Source: Limosilactobacillus panis
GTDB taxonomy: Bacteria > Bacillota > Bacilli > Lactobacillales > Lactobacillaceae
Assembly (NCBI RefSeq): GCF_019797825.1
Contig: NZ_CP081855.1
Location: 1,612,001 to 1,676,000 of the forward strand
Length of the DNA: 64,000 nt
Reading direction: 5' to 3'
Under the pieces are notes generated by a model. The model saw only the letters and a list, made by a program, of their open reading frames with translations, did not search any database and was not told the origin of the DNA. The position numbers and the translations under genes are program-made. Within the stretch, counting starts at the first letter, position 1. Every line of letters begins with the position of its first letter. Shown one piece after another: positions 34,891-43,572 of this stretch.

Positions 34891-36356
34891 TGGATTTAAC
34901 ATCAGTGCTTATTTTGGTTTAAATTTAAAATAAAAAACGAAAGATGGCTGACCCCCGTCTTCGTTTAAGAAAGGACCATCTTTCATGGATAATTCTATCA
35001 GAACTGCTCTCGGAATTAAAGACACTCATCTTGAACTTGATACCAATACTAAAGAAGACTCGATTGCCGATCACGGCGATTATATTGTGGTCCATCTTGT
35101 TCAATCCTACCCCATGCATTGTCCTCATTGTGGCCGGCTAATGTACAAGAATGGCATTAAAATCGTTAACTATCATGGGGCAGACCTTCATTACAAGCCG
35201 ACTGTTTGGTCGATTAAAAAGCAGAAGTATATTTGCCCAGCTTCTCCTCAATGTCCACAAACAGTGACGAAATTAGCTCCGGTCGAGGATGTCCAATATC
35301 GTCACCATATCGCCACGAGTATTAAGCAACGCATTATGATGCAACTGGTTAAGAATGAATCCCAAACTGATATCGCCGATGATTTTTCTGTTTCGGGCTG
35401 GACCGTCAGGCGCGTAATTAATCACCTTGATCATGTCTTTAAGCCTAACTACCATTGGCTTCCCCGTCATATTGCCTTCGATGACTTTCATTCTGGTCGC
35501 TTTGCGCCCAGCGGAATGAGCATGATTCTCGTAAACATTGAGAACCATCGAACGCTCGATATCATTCTTTCACGCCGGAGTAGCTTTCTTCGCAATTACT
35601 TCCTGCGTTATAGTCACCGCGCTCGTTTAGCGGTTCAAACTGTTACGGTCGATCTCTATACTCCTTACCGCCGCTTGATTCAAGAGCTATTTCCGCATGC
35701 TTTAATTATCGCGGACCACTTCCATGTCGTAGCTCAAGCTTACCGTGCCCTGAACCAAACTAGGATTAAAGTAATGAACCGTGCCGGAAAAAGTTCCCGG
35801 CAATGGCGAGCTCTCAAACATTTTTGGAAACTGCTCTTAACCCCTAGTGCACTCCTCAAGTATGATAACTTTTGGCGCCGCCGCAATTTTGGTTACGCCC
35901 AGCTAACTGATATTGAGGTTATTCATCGTTTATTAGCTTTCGACGACGAGCTTAAGCAGGCCTATCAATATTACCAAGACCTGATTTTAGCAGTTAATCA
36001 TCGGAGTAAGTCAGCTCTCAACCAACTATTAGCTATCAAATGGACCGCGCTTCCCCAAGCGTTTCAGAAGGTCCAACGCACTCTGCGAACCCATCGTCAA
36101 GAAATCATCGCCAGCTTCAAATATGATCATTACACGAATGGTCCCGTTGAGGGTACAAACAATAAGATTAAAGTTATCAAACGGACTGCCTATGGCTTTC
36201 GTAACTTCTTCCACTTCCGCGTTCGTATCCTGATTTCCCTGCCGAATTCTTATATCGCCATTAATTGGCATAATAAAACAGCTCATGTCCAGGGTCAGGC
36301 AAGAGCTGCTTAGAAATTATTCAATTTATCTTATCAGTACTTCTTGACGAAGAGCC
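34868..36356 (+). mobile_element. ISL3-family element, inner copy, complete
   Basis: 1489 bp from GGTTCTAC to GAAGAGCC. The ends match as imperfect 24-bp inverted repeats (shared AAGTACTGAT core). It is flanked by the 8-bp duplication TAATAAAA, which is host sequence of the outer copy. Confidence 0.92.
34985..36313 (+). CDS. ISL3-family transposase, inner copy, intact
   Basis: 442 residues with the normal C-terminus TAHVQGQARAA. Domains as in the outer copy. A small hairpin near the left end (AAGTACTGATG/CATCAGTGCTT) and a second one before the ribosome site AAAGGA may limit translation. The gene is complete and probably active. Confidence 0.93.
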   Translation: MDNSIRTALGIKDTHLELDTNTKEDSIADHGDYIVVHLVQSYPMHCPHCGRLMYKNGIKIVNYHGADLHYKPTVWSIKKQKYICPASPQCPQTVTKLAPVEDVQYRHHIATSIKQRIMMQLVKNESQTDIADDFSVSGWTVRRVINHLDHVFKPNYHWLPRHIAFDDFHSGRFAPSGMSMILVNIENHRTLDIILSRRSSFLRNYFLRYSHRARLAVQTVTVDLYTPYRRLIQELFPHALIIADHFHVVAQAYRALNQTRIKVMNRAGKSSRQWRALKHFWKLLLTPSALLKYDNFWRRRNFGYAQLTDIEVIHRLLAFDDELKQAYQYYQDLILAVNHRSKSALNQLLAIKWTALPQAFQKVQRTLRTHRQEIIASFKYDHYTNGPVEGTNNKIKVIKRTAYGFRNFFHFRVRILISLPNSYIAINWHNKTAHVQGQARAA

Positions 36357-36364
36357 TAATAAAA

Positions 36365-36442
36365 CAGCTCATGTCCAGGGTCAGGCAAGAGCTGCTTAGA
36401 AATTATTCAATTTATCTTATCAGTACTTCTTGACGAAGAGCC
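36365..36442 (+). mobile_element. Right end of the outer ISL3 copy
   Basis: 78 bp identical to 36279-36356, the right end of the inner element, ending in GAAGAGCC directly before the outer target duplication AAAATAAG. Confidence 0.88.
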
Positions 36443-36528
36443 AAAATAAGAGCGCGCCATTGATCGTAATCAATGGACTTGCTCCGCGGCACTTGATACT
36501 AGGAGCATGCTTTCTCAGCTTCGTTTAA

Positions 36529-37716
36529 TTAATAGTGAATTTGAAAATCGAAATGCTGTTCATCACCGGTTAAACGGGCAACATGCCGGTTCATCACGTG
36601 ACGCCGCTGGCCGTACATCATCCAAACCGCAATTAGGACAAAAAAGGCAACCTCAACCAGGGTGGTAACCCAATCATCAAGGGTCAGCTTTCCCGATATG
36701 GTGGTGGATTCAGATGCAACAAAACTCGTCCAGTCTAGTAAGCCGTGCATCAACATTGTCAACCAGAGCTGCCCAGTATAAACATACACCACCGCAAAAA
36801 AGAGACCAATTCCGGCTGCGCCAATCACCTGAAACAGAGTGTTTCCCCAGTTTTGCGCGAAAACGTTCACCAGATGGGCAAGTCCAAACAAAATACTGCT
36901 TGTGGCCAGGACCAGGGGCAAACGCTTTTGCCAGTGACGCCATGCATAAAAAAGTACCCCCAAGATGGCAAAGCGGAACAGAGTTTCTTCCGCCACGCCA
37001 GCCTCAACAGCGGTCAGAAAATACCGCCAGTCGGACTTAGTGATGTCAATATTTCCACCAACGTTTAGGTAGGTAAAGGCCAGGTCGATTAATACCAACC
37101 CACCAATAATCCACCAGTTAAAGTCTCCTGACCACTGCGGCTTTAGGCCCGGCCAAGATAGTTTCCAGGCTCGCATTACCGTCGTAATCAACACGAAGTA
37201 GGCAACCGCTCCGACGGCTCCACTGGCAAGCAGTAGATACAAGAAATGGTTGTCGATTAGGGCATCTGGAAAGGCTGCCAAGGCGATAAAAACTACCTGA
37301 AAAGTTGAAATTGCAAAGATAAAGCGCTCAATGCTCGTCTTCAACTGCCCACCAATCACACTGGCGAACGGGGCAAACATTACTAAATAGTATAAGATCA
37401 TTAGGGAAACAACTCCCCGTGAAGGTAGTCGCAGGAGGGTAATAATTTCCCGGGTAATAACGTCCCATGCAACGACCTGAATAAGGGGCTGGGTCAAACC
37501 CTGGAGCCAACTATTCAGGCGTTTAACAACTTCCGGCAAGTTAGGCAATAATTCCACTGCCAGGCCGATTGCCAAAATAATCACGGTCGGCAAGAGGTGT
37601 GCTACCACTATGTGACGGCCAAGTTCAAAATTCCGGACCATCATCATCGCTAGAATCAGTAATGTCGCCCCAATTTGAACCCGATACCAGATTCGTAAAT
37701 AATCTCTTCCGGTCAT
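36529..37716 (-). CDS. CPBP-family intramembrane metalloprotease
   Basis: 395 residues with about 10 membrane segments. The CPBP (Abi) motifs lie in the C-terminal half: GVAEETLFR (EExxxR), LFGLAHL (FxxxH) and MLMHGLLDWT (HxxxD-like). Related proteins process prenylated or small hydrophobic peptides and may give bacteriocin self-immunity; no bacteriocin gene is seen nearby. The N-terminal half (about 200 residues) is extra membrane sequence without a known motif. Confidence 0.85.
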   Translation of the reverse strand: MTGRDYLRIWYRVQIGATLLILAMMMVRNFELGRHIVVAHLLPTVIILAIGLAVELLPNLPEVVKRLNSWLQGLTQPLIQVVAWDVITREIITLLRLPSRGVVSLMILYYLVMFAPFASVIGGQLKTSIERFIFAISTFQVVFIALAAFPDALIDNHFLYLLLASGAVGAVAYFVLITTVMRAWKLSWPGLKPQWSGDFNWWIIGGLVLIDLAFTYLNVGGNIDITKSDWRYFLTAVEAGVAEETLFRFAILGVLFYAWRHWQKRLPLVLATSSILFGLAHLVNVFAQNWGNTLFQVIGAAGIGLFFAVVYVYTGQLWLTMLMHGLLDWTSFVASESTTISGKLTLDDWVTTLVEVAFFVLIAVWMMYGQRRHVMNRHVARLTGDEQHFDFQIHY

Positions 37717-37813
37717 TTGGTTTCTTCCTCTCTAAATAACTAAAATAATTGCTAATATTGATAATACCAGAGTTTTCAAGTAGTTTTAAGTGGTCAATTA
37801 CAAAAGTATTAAA

Positions 37814-37860
37814 ATAGCTCCTGACAGCCGATAACGATACCGACTATCAGGAGCTTTTGT
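37814..37860 (-). terminator. RNase J terminator
   Basis: AGCTCCTGATAG pairs with CTGTCAGGAGCT (one mismatch or wobble), followed by ATTTTAA on the reverse strand. Confidence 0.7.
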
Positions 37861-37873
37861 AACACCGAACCGC

Positions 37874-39715
37874 CTAAGCTTTTACAGTTTCCTTTTTATG
37901 GTGGTCCTGCTTGTTATGTTGCTTTCCCTTTTCACTATGTTGTTGGGAGCGTTTTTCCTTGTTTTGCTTATTGTTATTACGATGGTTAGGGTGACGGTAG
38001 TGGCGGTTTTCTGCCCGATTGTCACCGTTAAGAATCGTAATCATCGGAATAATTACTGGTCGCCGTCCGGTCCTTTCAAAGAGTAACTTCTGTAGCCGAC
38101 TAACGATTATCCGGTTGAGGGCCCGTTGGTCAACATGCTTATGGTTCTTAAAGGTGTTAAGGATAGCCCAGAAGACTTCATGATTAGCAGCCTTAATCAA
38201 TTCTTGAGATTCATGCATGTAAACGAAGCCTCGGGAAACAATGTCCGGACCAGCAACAATCTGGTAGTCCTTTAAGTCAACAACCGCAATTGCCGTGACC
38301 ACCCCTTCTTCCGAAAGTAGGCGCCGTTCACGGATTTCTGGGTTACCAACTGTATCACCCGCGTCACGACCATCGATGTATACATCGCTGACACTGTCAA
38401 TGTGGTCAGCCAATCGGCAACTATCCTTTGTCAAGGCCAAGACGTCACCATTTGCCAAGATGAAGGTATTCTTCTTCGGCACTCCGGTCATTTCTGCCAG
38501 CTTAGTGTGAATTTTCTGCATCCGGTATTCGCCATGAACTGGAGCGAAAAACTTTGGCTTCATCAACCGCAGCATAAATTCTTCATCAATTTGGCCACCG
38601 TGACCAGAGGTGTGGATGTTGTTAACGTAACCGTGGATAACATTAGCACCGTCTTCTTCCAATTTATTGATCAGGGAATTAACACTAGTGGTGTTCCCCG
38701 GAATTGGGTTACTGGAAAAGACAACCGTGTCCCCCTGTTGGATACTGATTTGTCGGTGGGTACCCTTAGCAATTCGGCTCAGTGCCGCCATTGGTTCACC
38801 CTGGGATCCAGTACACATAATCAGAACCTTCTCCGGTGGGTAGTTGTTAATCTCATTTTGATCAATCAGGGAGTCCTCAGGAATATTGAGGTAACCAAGC
38901 TCCTGGCCCGCCGCGATTGCATTTTCCATGCTCCGTCCAAAGACGGCAATCTTTCGACCCTGAGCAATGGCTGCATCCGATGCTTCCCGCAGCCGGTAAA
39001 CATTTGAAGCAAACGAGGCAAAGATAATCCGCCCCTTGATTCGTTCGAAGATCCGTCGGATGTGGATATCAACCCACCTTTCCGACTTAGTAAACTGGGG
39101 ACGTTCGGCATTCGTACTATCAGATGTCAGCAAAAGGACGCCTTCGTCACCGAGCTTAGCCATCTGCTGAAGGTTAGGACCCGGTAAGTGGCCAACCGGA
39201 GTTAAGTCAAATTTAAAGTCCCCGGTTTGAATGATCGTTCCCTGGGGAGTGTGAACCGCAACCCCGAGGGTATCCGGAATTGAGTGGGTCGTCCGGAAGA
39301 AGCTGACCCAGAGTTTCTTGAAGTGAGCTTCATCGAATTCGTTAATCTCGTGAAGTTCCGCATTTCGTAAGAGGTGCTTTTCGTCCAACTTCCCCTTAAT
39401 CAATGACATTGCAAACGGGCCAGCGTAGATCGGCACGTTTACCTTTTGCAAGAAGAACGGTAATCCCCCAATGTGGTCTTCGTGACCGTGGGTGATGAAG
39501 ATTCCTTTAATCTTATCCTTGTTTTCAATCAGGTAGTCGTAATTTTGGATAACGTAGTCGACCCCTAACAGCTCGTCTTCTGGGAAAAGGACCCCACAGT
39601 CAATGATGACAATCTCGTCTTGGAACTGAACACAGTACATGTTCTTACCAATTTCGCCAAGGCCCCCCATGGCGTAAAAGGCAACTTCATTATTCTTAAT
39701 TTTTAATTTTGCCAT
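37874..39715 (-). CDS. rnjA: Ribonuclease J (J1-like)
   Basis: 613 residues. Metallo-beta-lactamase core with THGHEDHIGG (H76, H78, D80, H81), SIPDTLGV, TGDFKFD and the beta-CASP region (CTGSQGEPMAALSRIAKGTHRQI, NIHTSGHGGQ). The C-terminal domain contains RRLLSEEGVV and FERTGRRPVIIPMI. It is a 5'-3' exo/endoribonuclease of mRNA turnover and rRNA maturation. Compared with Bacillus J1 (about 555) it has a tail of about 40 residues rich in His, Asn, Lys and Gln (from about 575). Sequence near the active site is J1-like rather than J2-like. Confidence 0.9.
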   Translation of the reverse strand: MAKLKIKNNEVAFYAMGGLGEIGKNMYCVQFQDEIVIIDCGVLFPEDELLGVDYVIQNYDYLIENKDKIKGIFITHGHEDHIGGLPFFLQKVNVPIYAGPFAMSLIKGKLDEKHLLRNAELHEINEFDEAHFKKLWVSFFRTTHSIPDTLGVAVHTPQGTIIQTGDFKFDLTPVGHLPGPNLQQMAKLGDEGVLLLTSDSTNAERPQFTKSERWVDIHIRRIFERIKGRIIFASFASNVYRLREASDAAIAQGRKIAVFGRSMENAIAAGQELGYLNIPEDSLIDQNEINNYPPEKVLIMCTGSQGEPMAALSRIAKGTHRQISIQQGDTVVFSSNPIPGNTTSVNSLINKLEEDGANVIHGYVNNIHTSGHGGQIDEEFMLRLMKPKFFAPVHGEYRMQKIHTKLAEMTGVPKKNTFILANGDVLALTKDSCRLADHIDSVSDVYIDGRDAGDTVGNPEIRERRLLSEEGVVTAIAVVDLKDYQIVAGPDIVSRGFVYMHESQELIKAANHEVFWAILNTFKNHKHVDQRALNRIIVSRLQKLLFERTGRRPVIIPMITILNGDNRAENRHYRHPNHRNNNKQNKEKRSQQHSEKGKQHNKQDHHKKETVKA

Positions 39716-39959
39716 AATACCTTCCTTTACTAGATTTACTTAAATTGACAAAACAACCGTCATAACGGAAAAGTAAGTAAGCTAAAAGAGCCGCTTTGTT
39801 AATACAAGGTCGGCAATAAATATTCAGCTGTTTACTATCATTTAAAATCCGTACATAAAACTATTGTTATTTTACCACATCTAGTTACCAGAAGGTAGTA
39901 ATTCGAAAAAGACGTTGGCCGTTCATAATGAGCAGCTAACGCCTTAGGTAATTATTCAA

Positions 39960-42322
39960 TTATGCAAAGGCCCGCCGAATACCAGCGATAATATTTCTTT
40001 GACCGTTGACAATTGGCTGAACCATAACACATGGTGGCCAACTCTCAATAACCGTATTCGGTTCAATCAAGATGGCGACGTGCCAAATTGTCCGGGTGCC
40101 TGGAGCGTAGTAGAATACCAAGTCCCCGCGTTGCCGGTTATTCCAGCCAACGTTCATAAAGTGGGGGTCGGCGAAGAGCTGTTGTGAGTTCCACTCGTTA
40201 CCAGGGTACCCATGGTGGGTAGAACTTGCCGAAGTTGGGTTAATACCACCCGCGTAAAGCGCCTGCATAACTAGGCCAGAACAGTCAACCCCGTAAGCCG
40301 GCATCGATGAACAACCAGCCCACCATGGCTTGCCCATGTACTTGTAGGCAGCATCTATCATGGCATCAATCCGTTGTTGCCGAGTTGCTGCAGGATTGGT
40401 AAGGGTTGGCGAAATATAACTATCAATCCCGTACCATAAGTCGGCAGAATAGCCAAGAGCCTTCCAGGTGTTCAGGTCAACCCAACCGGTAGCTGGCAGG
40501 CCGTGACTACGTTGGAAGTTAGCAATGGCATAACCGTCACCATAAGTGTACTGGTTGTGAATGTTAGCGTCACCGAGCTTGCTCTTGATCAGGTAAGTCT
40601 TAACCCCTTCGTAGCCGGGGCCGATGTTGTGACCAACTTCGGCCGGGTTAGCTTGAATCTGGGTGTAGTTAATCTGATACATCCAGCCCGGGTTTTGGTA
40701 AACATTTAAAAGGCGGTTGCCAATGTAGTTTTGGCTGTCTGCAACATAGCCTTCACCATCGGCCCGGTTACTGTACCGGCTGATGATTTGGAAGGCGTCG
40801 TGAACGTCTGCCGGGTTAATGGTAAAGTTCGTGCTGAAGCGGGCCTGGTTAGACCCTAAGATGTTCCCGTATGCTTTTTGAATGTCCGGACTAGTAACAT
40901 TGGTAACTTCTTTTCTGGTGATTTCACTCCCCTTCGTCCAGTCGTAAAGGAGGATGAAGTGGTGCTTATAAGCGTTGGCGTAATCATCCGCGTGCCAACC
41001 AGAAACGTTAATCGTCGTGCCGTTTTGGCTGAAGTTATCCAACCAAGCTTGGTTACCGTTCAGGTTGATCTGGTTACCGAACCAAATGTCACTACGGTCA
41101 CCTTCACCATTGTTCTTGTCATTACTGTAACGGCTAATAACAACAAAACGGTGACCGACCATTGCCGGTGTAACGTTGAAGGTTACACCGGCAATGGTCA
41201 GCATTACTGATGTTGCCATAACCGTTTACAGCAACATCGTTACTTGCTGTAACGTTGACCTTCTGCCGGCCAACTTCCCGGTTAGCAGTTTGGTCAAAGA
41301 GAATCAGGAAGTGGTTAGTGTCGAGGGTCGACCGTCCGTCTGCATGCCAGCCAGAAACAACAACCCGGTTGTTAGTACCGTCAACATAGAAGTTATCAAG
41401 GTAGCCGGCCTTATTGTTATTCAGCCGGACAACGTTGTTAAGCCAGTAATCGGAATAGCGGCCGGCAGTATTAACATTTTGCGGGTCACTGTAACGACTA
41501 ATCAAAACTAGGTCGTCATTGTTGAGCATGCTTGGGTTGATTGCAAAGCTGGCCGTAAAGCGGGCCTTGTTGGCGTTAGCAATCCGTGGATAAACTTTAG
41601 CAACGTCGTCACTGGCAACGTTCTTAACGACTTGACGGGCAATTTCCCGATTCTTAGTGCGGTCGAACAGGATTAGGTAGTGGGTACCTTCCTTGGCACT
41701 GGCGTCGTCTGCGTGCCAGCCAGCAACCGTAATTTGGTTACCCGTGGCTTTAAACTGATCAAGCCAGCCGGCCTTTGTCTGAATTTTTGGGAACCAGAAG
41801 TCAGCACCGCCATTGGGCTCACCATTCTTATCATTGGTGTAACGAGAAACCAGTTGCAGAGTGTTCGTGTTGAACAGTCGGCTTTCTGGAACCTTAACTG
41901 AAAAGCCACCTTTCCCGGAGATTGGGGCGTTAGGGTAAACCCTTTGGACGTCCGGACGGTCCTGTTCGTTAACCGTTGTCCGGTATAACTCGTGGTTATT
42001 ACCGTCTAAGACGATTACAAAGTGGTTCATTCCCTGCTGGTACTGGTTAGTGGCGTGCCAACCAGTGAAGACAACGTTGTTTTGACCATCACTAGCCGCA
42101 CCATCAAGGCAACCATTATTTACCGGTGTTCGATAGTCAACGTTACTTTGTTGGTTATTAGTGGCGTTGGTCGTAGTGGTGTTCGTTGCCGTAGCTGCTG
42201 CCTGGTCGGTTTGAACAGTAGCTGTTGTCTGTGGTTCAGCAACCAGTGGCGAGGACAGCAATTGCCATCGTGCACCAGTTTTTACCGGCTTTGAACAATT
42301 TGAAATGTTTTTTCTCTTCCAT
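39960..42322 (-). pseudogene. Secreted NlpC/P60 peptidoglycan hydrolase with four tandem repeats, frameshifted
   Basis: From ATG 42322 (GGGGGAG upstream) the protein begins MEEKKHFKLFKAGKNWCTM, a KxYKxGKxW-type signal peptide of lactobacilli. The frame breaks in the signal region (about 42265). It continues with a Thr/Gln-rich linker and four repeats of about 100-120 residues (core GWHADD...HFLILFD...ARF...IISRYSN...). Then come a peptidoglycan-binding-like segment (AIANFQRSHGLPATGWVDLN) and an NlpC/P60 domain (DCSGLVMQALYAGG, RGDLVFYYAPGTRTIWHVAIL). A second frameshift lies at 41157-41199, repaired by removing one T. About 785 residues when joined. Probable wall-bound D,L-endopeptidase. Confidence 0.82.
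41157..41199. repeat. Perfect 18-bp inverted repeat at the frameshift of the wall hydrolase
   Basis: GACCATTGCCGGTGTAAC (41157-41174) and its exact complement (41182-41199) surround a 7-base loop. One arm encodes the conserved TPAMVG part of repeat 3; the other lies where the ARF block of the repeat should be and carries the frameshift. Confidence 0.9.
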
Positions 42323-42420
42323 ATATTTACTCCCCCGACATTGAGAATAATTAGGGATATGATCAGGACACGCCCTAGCTCATTTCCCATAACGGCTTTA
42401 GTTTACTCGCTTTTTGGTCA

Positions 42421-42474
42421 TAAAAAAGTAGCGGGTGGAAAAAATTGCAGTTTTCCCACCCGCACTTTTTCAGT
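42421..42474. terminator. Hairpin with A/T-flanked stem
   Basis: AAAAGT(A)GCGGGTGGGAAAA-type arms (GCGGGTGG, CCACCCGC) with A and T tracts on both sides. It separates the wall hydrolase promoter region from the small gene at 42587. Confidence 0.7.
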
Positions 42475-42499
42475 TTTCAAAGTAATCGCGGAAAAGGCA

Positions 42500-42547
42500 A
42501 AAGGCTGGTTGAGCATCAGAGCACGTTTCTGGTGTCATCCAGCCTAC
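42500..42547 (-). terminator. Terminator after the 42.6-kb small gene
   Basis: AGGCTGGATGA pairs imperfectly with TCAACCAGCCT, followed by TTTGCC on the reverse strand. Confidence 0.6.
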
Positions 42548-42586
42548 TTTTATCAAAAAGCCAAAATCGTTTGCCGACCCTTTAAG

Positions 42587-42925
42587 TCAGTCTTCCGTTG
42601 GTAACTGTTCTTCCTGGTCTTCCCAAGCGTCTGACCAAGCCACCACCGGTTCACCATCATCATCAAACTTGGTGTCCGTCAGCTTATTCAAGATTGCTTC
42701 ATAGTAGGGCTTACACAGGCGTAGGCTTTCGTTGACCAGTTCACCATGGCCCATAAAACTGTTTTGGTTGAGAATTTCGTTGATTGAACTCATTACTTCA
42801 TTAGAAACCTTTGAACTCAAGATTTCCAGGCTGCCGGCCTTGTACTGACTGACGTAAAACCCAATAAAAGATCGCAGTGCATTTTCCTTAGCGTCACCGC
42901 TAAGTTCACTATAAGTTTGACTCAC
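42587..42925 (-). CDS. Small acidic protein of unknown function
   Basis: 112 residues from GTG 42925, which has GAAGGGA nine bases before it (MSQTYSELSGDAKENALRSF); ATG 42958 or 42967 would give up to 126 residues but lack a ribosome site. Helical, with an acidic tail (DAWEDQEEQLPTED). No family recognised. It follows the MerR-family regulator gene on the same strand by about 60 bases and may be cotranscribed with it. Confidence 0.6.
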   Translation of the reverse strand: MSQTYSELSGDAKENALRSFIGFYVSQYKAGSLEILSSKVSNEVMSSINEILNQNSFMGHGELVNESLRLCKPYYEAILNKLTDTKFDDDGEPVVAWSDAWEDQEEQLPTED

Positions 42926-42988
42926 GTTACTCGTTCCCTTCATATCATAGTACTTCATTTTTACCATAACACAAAAGTGGTCAAATGG

Positions 42989-43438
42989 TTAATGCGACGA
43001 CCGGGGACCCACACTACGGAGGTGGAGGGTCGAACCATCCTGGTCAACTTTAGCGTAAACTTCCTTCGTCGGATCCTCAGCCAGTTTTCCCAAGACAACC
43101 TCGCCGCTTTCGTCTTCATCCTGATGGATATCAACAATCTGGTCAGCCATGAAGCGTTGAAAGATTCTGCCAAGTTTTTGTCGTTCCTGCTCCTTTTGTA
43201 CCGCCATTGCCAGTGTATAGCCCTGGTCCAGAAAGTACTTTATTGTGTATACTCGGAAAATAGTAAATAGCTTGAAGCGGTGGTTCTTATTCTTCTCATC
43301 CTGGCTGGACTTAATATAGCCCTTTCGTTCCCAATAACGGATCTGGCTAGTCGACACCCCCGTGACCTGGGCTAATTCGGTCATGGTGATTTGCAGCTTG
43401 TCGTCACTTAGCATCCGCCGAAACTGATCCTTTAACAC
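42989..43438 (-). CDS. MerR-family transcriptional regulator
   Basis: 149 residues. Helix-turn-helix ITMTELAQVTGVSTSQIRYWERKGYIK at residues 17-43, a linking helix (FRVYTIKYFLDQGYTLAMAVQKEQER) and a short acidic C-terminal part with no cysteines for metal. Length and layout fit small drug- or stress-responsive MerR proteins. It is divergent from a multidrug transporter over a perfect 27-base palindrome, so it probably controls both itself and the pump. Confidence 0.87.
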   Translation of the reverse strand: MLKDQFRRMLSDDKLQITMTELAQVTGVSTSQIRYWERKGYIKSSQDEKNKNHRFKLFTIFRVYTIKYFLDQGYTLAMAVQKEQERQKLGRIFQRFMADQIVDIHQDEDESGEVVLGKLAEDPTKEVYAKVDQDGSTLHLRSVGPRSSH

Positions 43439-43480
43439 GTATCTCTCCCTGCCTTTCCATATTTTCAGCTATATTTTATA

Positions 43481-43502
43481 AATAACTAGTTATCTTTGTC
43501 AA
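43481..43502 (-). promoter_or_regulatory. Promoter of the MerR gene
   Basis: On the reverse strand TTGACA (43502-43497), 16 bases, then TATAAA; the -35 is inside the shared palindrome. Confidence 0.7.
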
Positions 43503-43518
43503 ATTATTTGACAAAGAT
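43492..43518. promoter_or_regulatory. Palindromic operator shared by the MerR and MFS promoters
   Basis: ATCTTTGTCAAAT (43492-43504) and its perfect complement (43506-43518) flank one base. Each arm contains the TTGACA of one of the two divergent promoters, so a bound regulator would cover both -35 boxes. Confidence 0.8.
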
Positions 43519-43536
43519 GTTGAACTATCCTATTAT
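43508..43536 (+). promoter_or_regulatory. Promoter of the MFS drug exporter gene
   Basis: TTGACA (43508-43513), 17 bases, TATTAT (43531-43536), about 35 bases before the start codon. Confidence 0.85.
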
Positions 43537-43572
43537 TAGTTCTCGTTAACATTTTTTGAGAAAAGAGGTTCT

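Larger units (their letters stand above)
33449..36450 (+). repeat. Outer and inner target duplications of the nested ISL3 pair
   Basis: Outer pair: AAAATAAG at 33449-33456 and 36443-36450. Inner pair: TAATAAAA at 34860-34867 and 36357-36364. Both are the 8-bp length typical of ISL3. They show that the second element entered the first one about 78 bp from its right end. Confidence 0.9.

Noticed and set aside
33457..36442. Large tandem repeat, at first suspected to be an assembly error
   Set aside because: Clean 8-bp duplications at both levels are better explained by one ISL3 copy entering another; long reads would still be useful.
36529..37716. Bacteriocin immunity locus because of the CPBP protease
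   Set aside because: No double-glycine leader peptide, ABC transporter or histidine kinase is nearby.
38402..39007. 201-codon open frame opposite to the RNase J gene
   Set aside because: Antisense shadow of conserved RNase J sequence without start signals.
41134..41219. Separate gene start inside the wall hydrolase (ATG 41219)
   Set aside because: No ribosome site, and the frame before it continues the same repeat; a frameshift explains it better.
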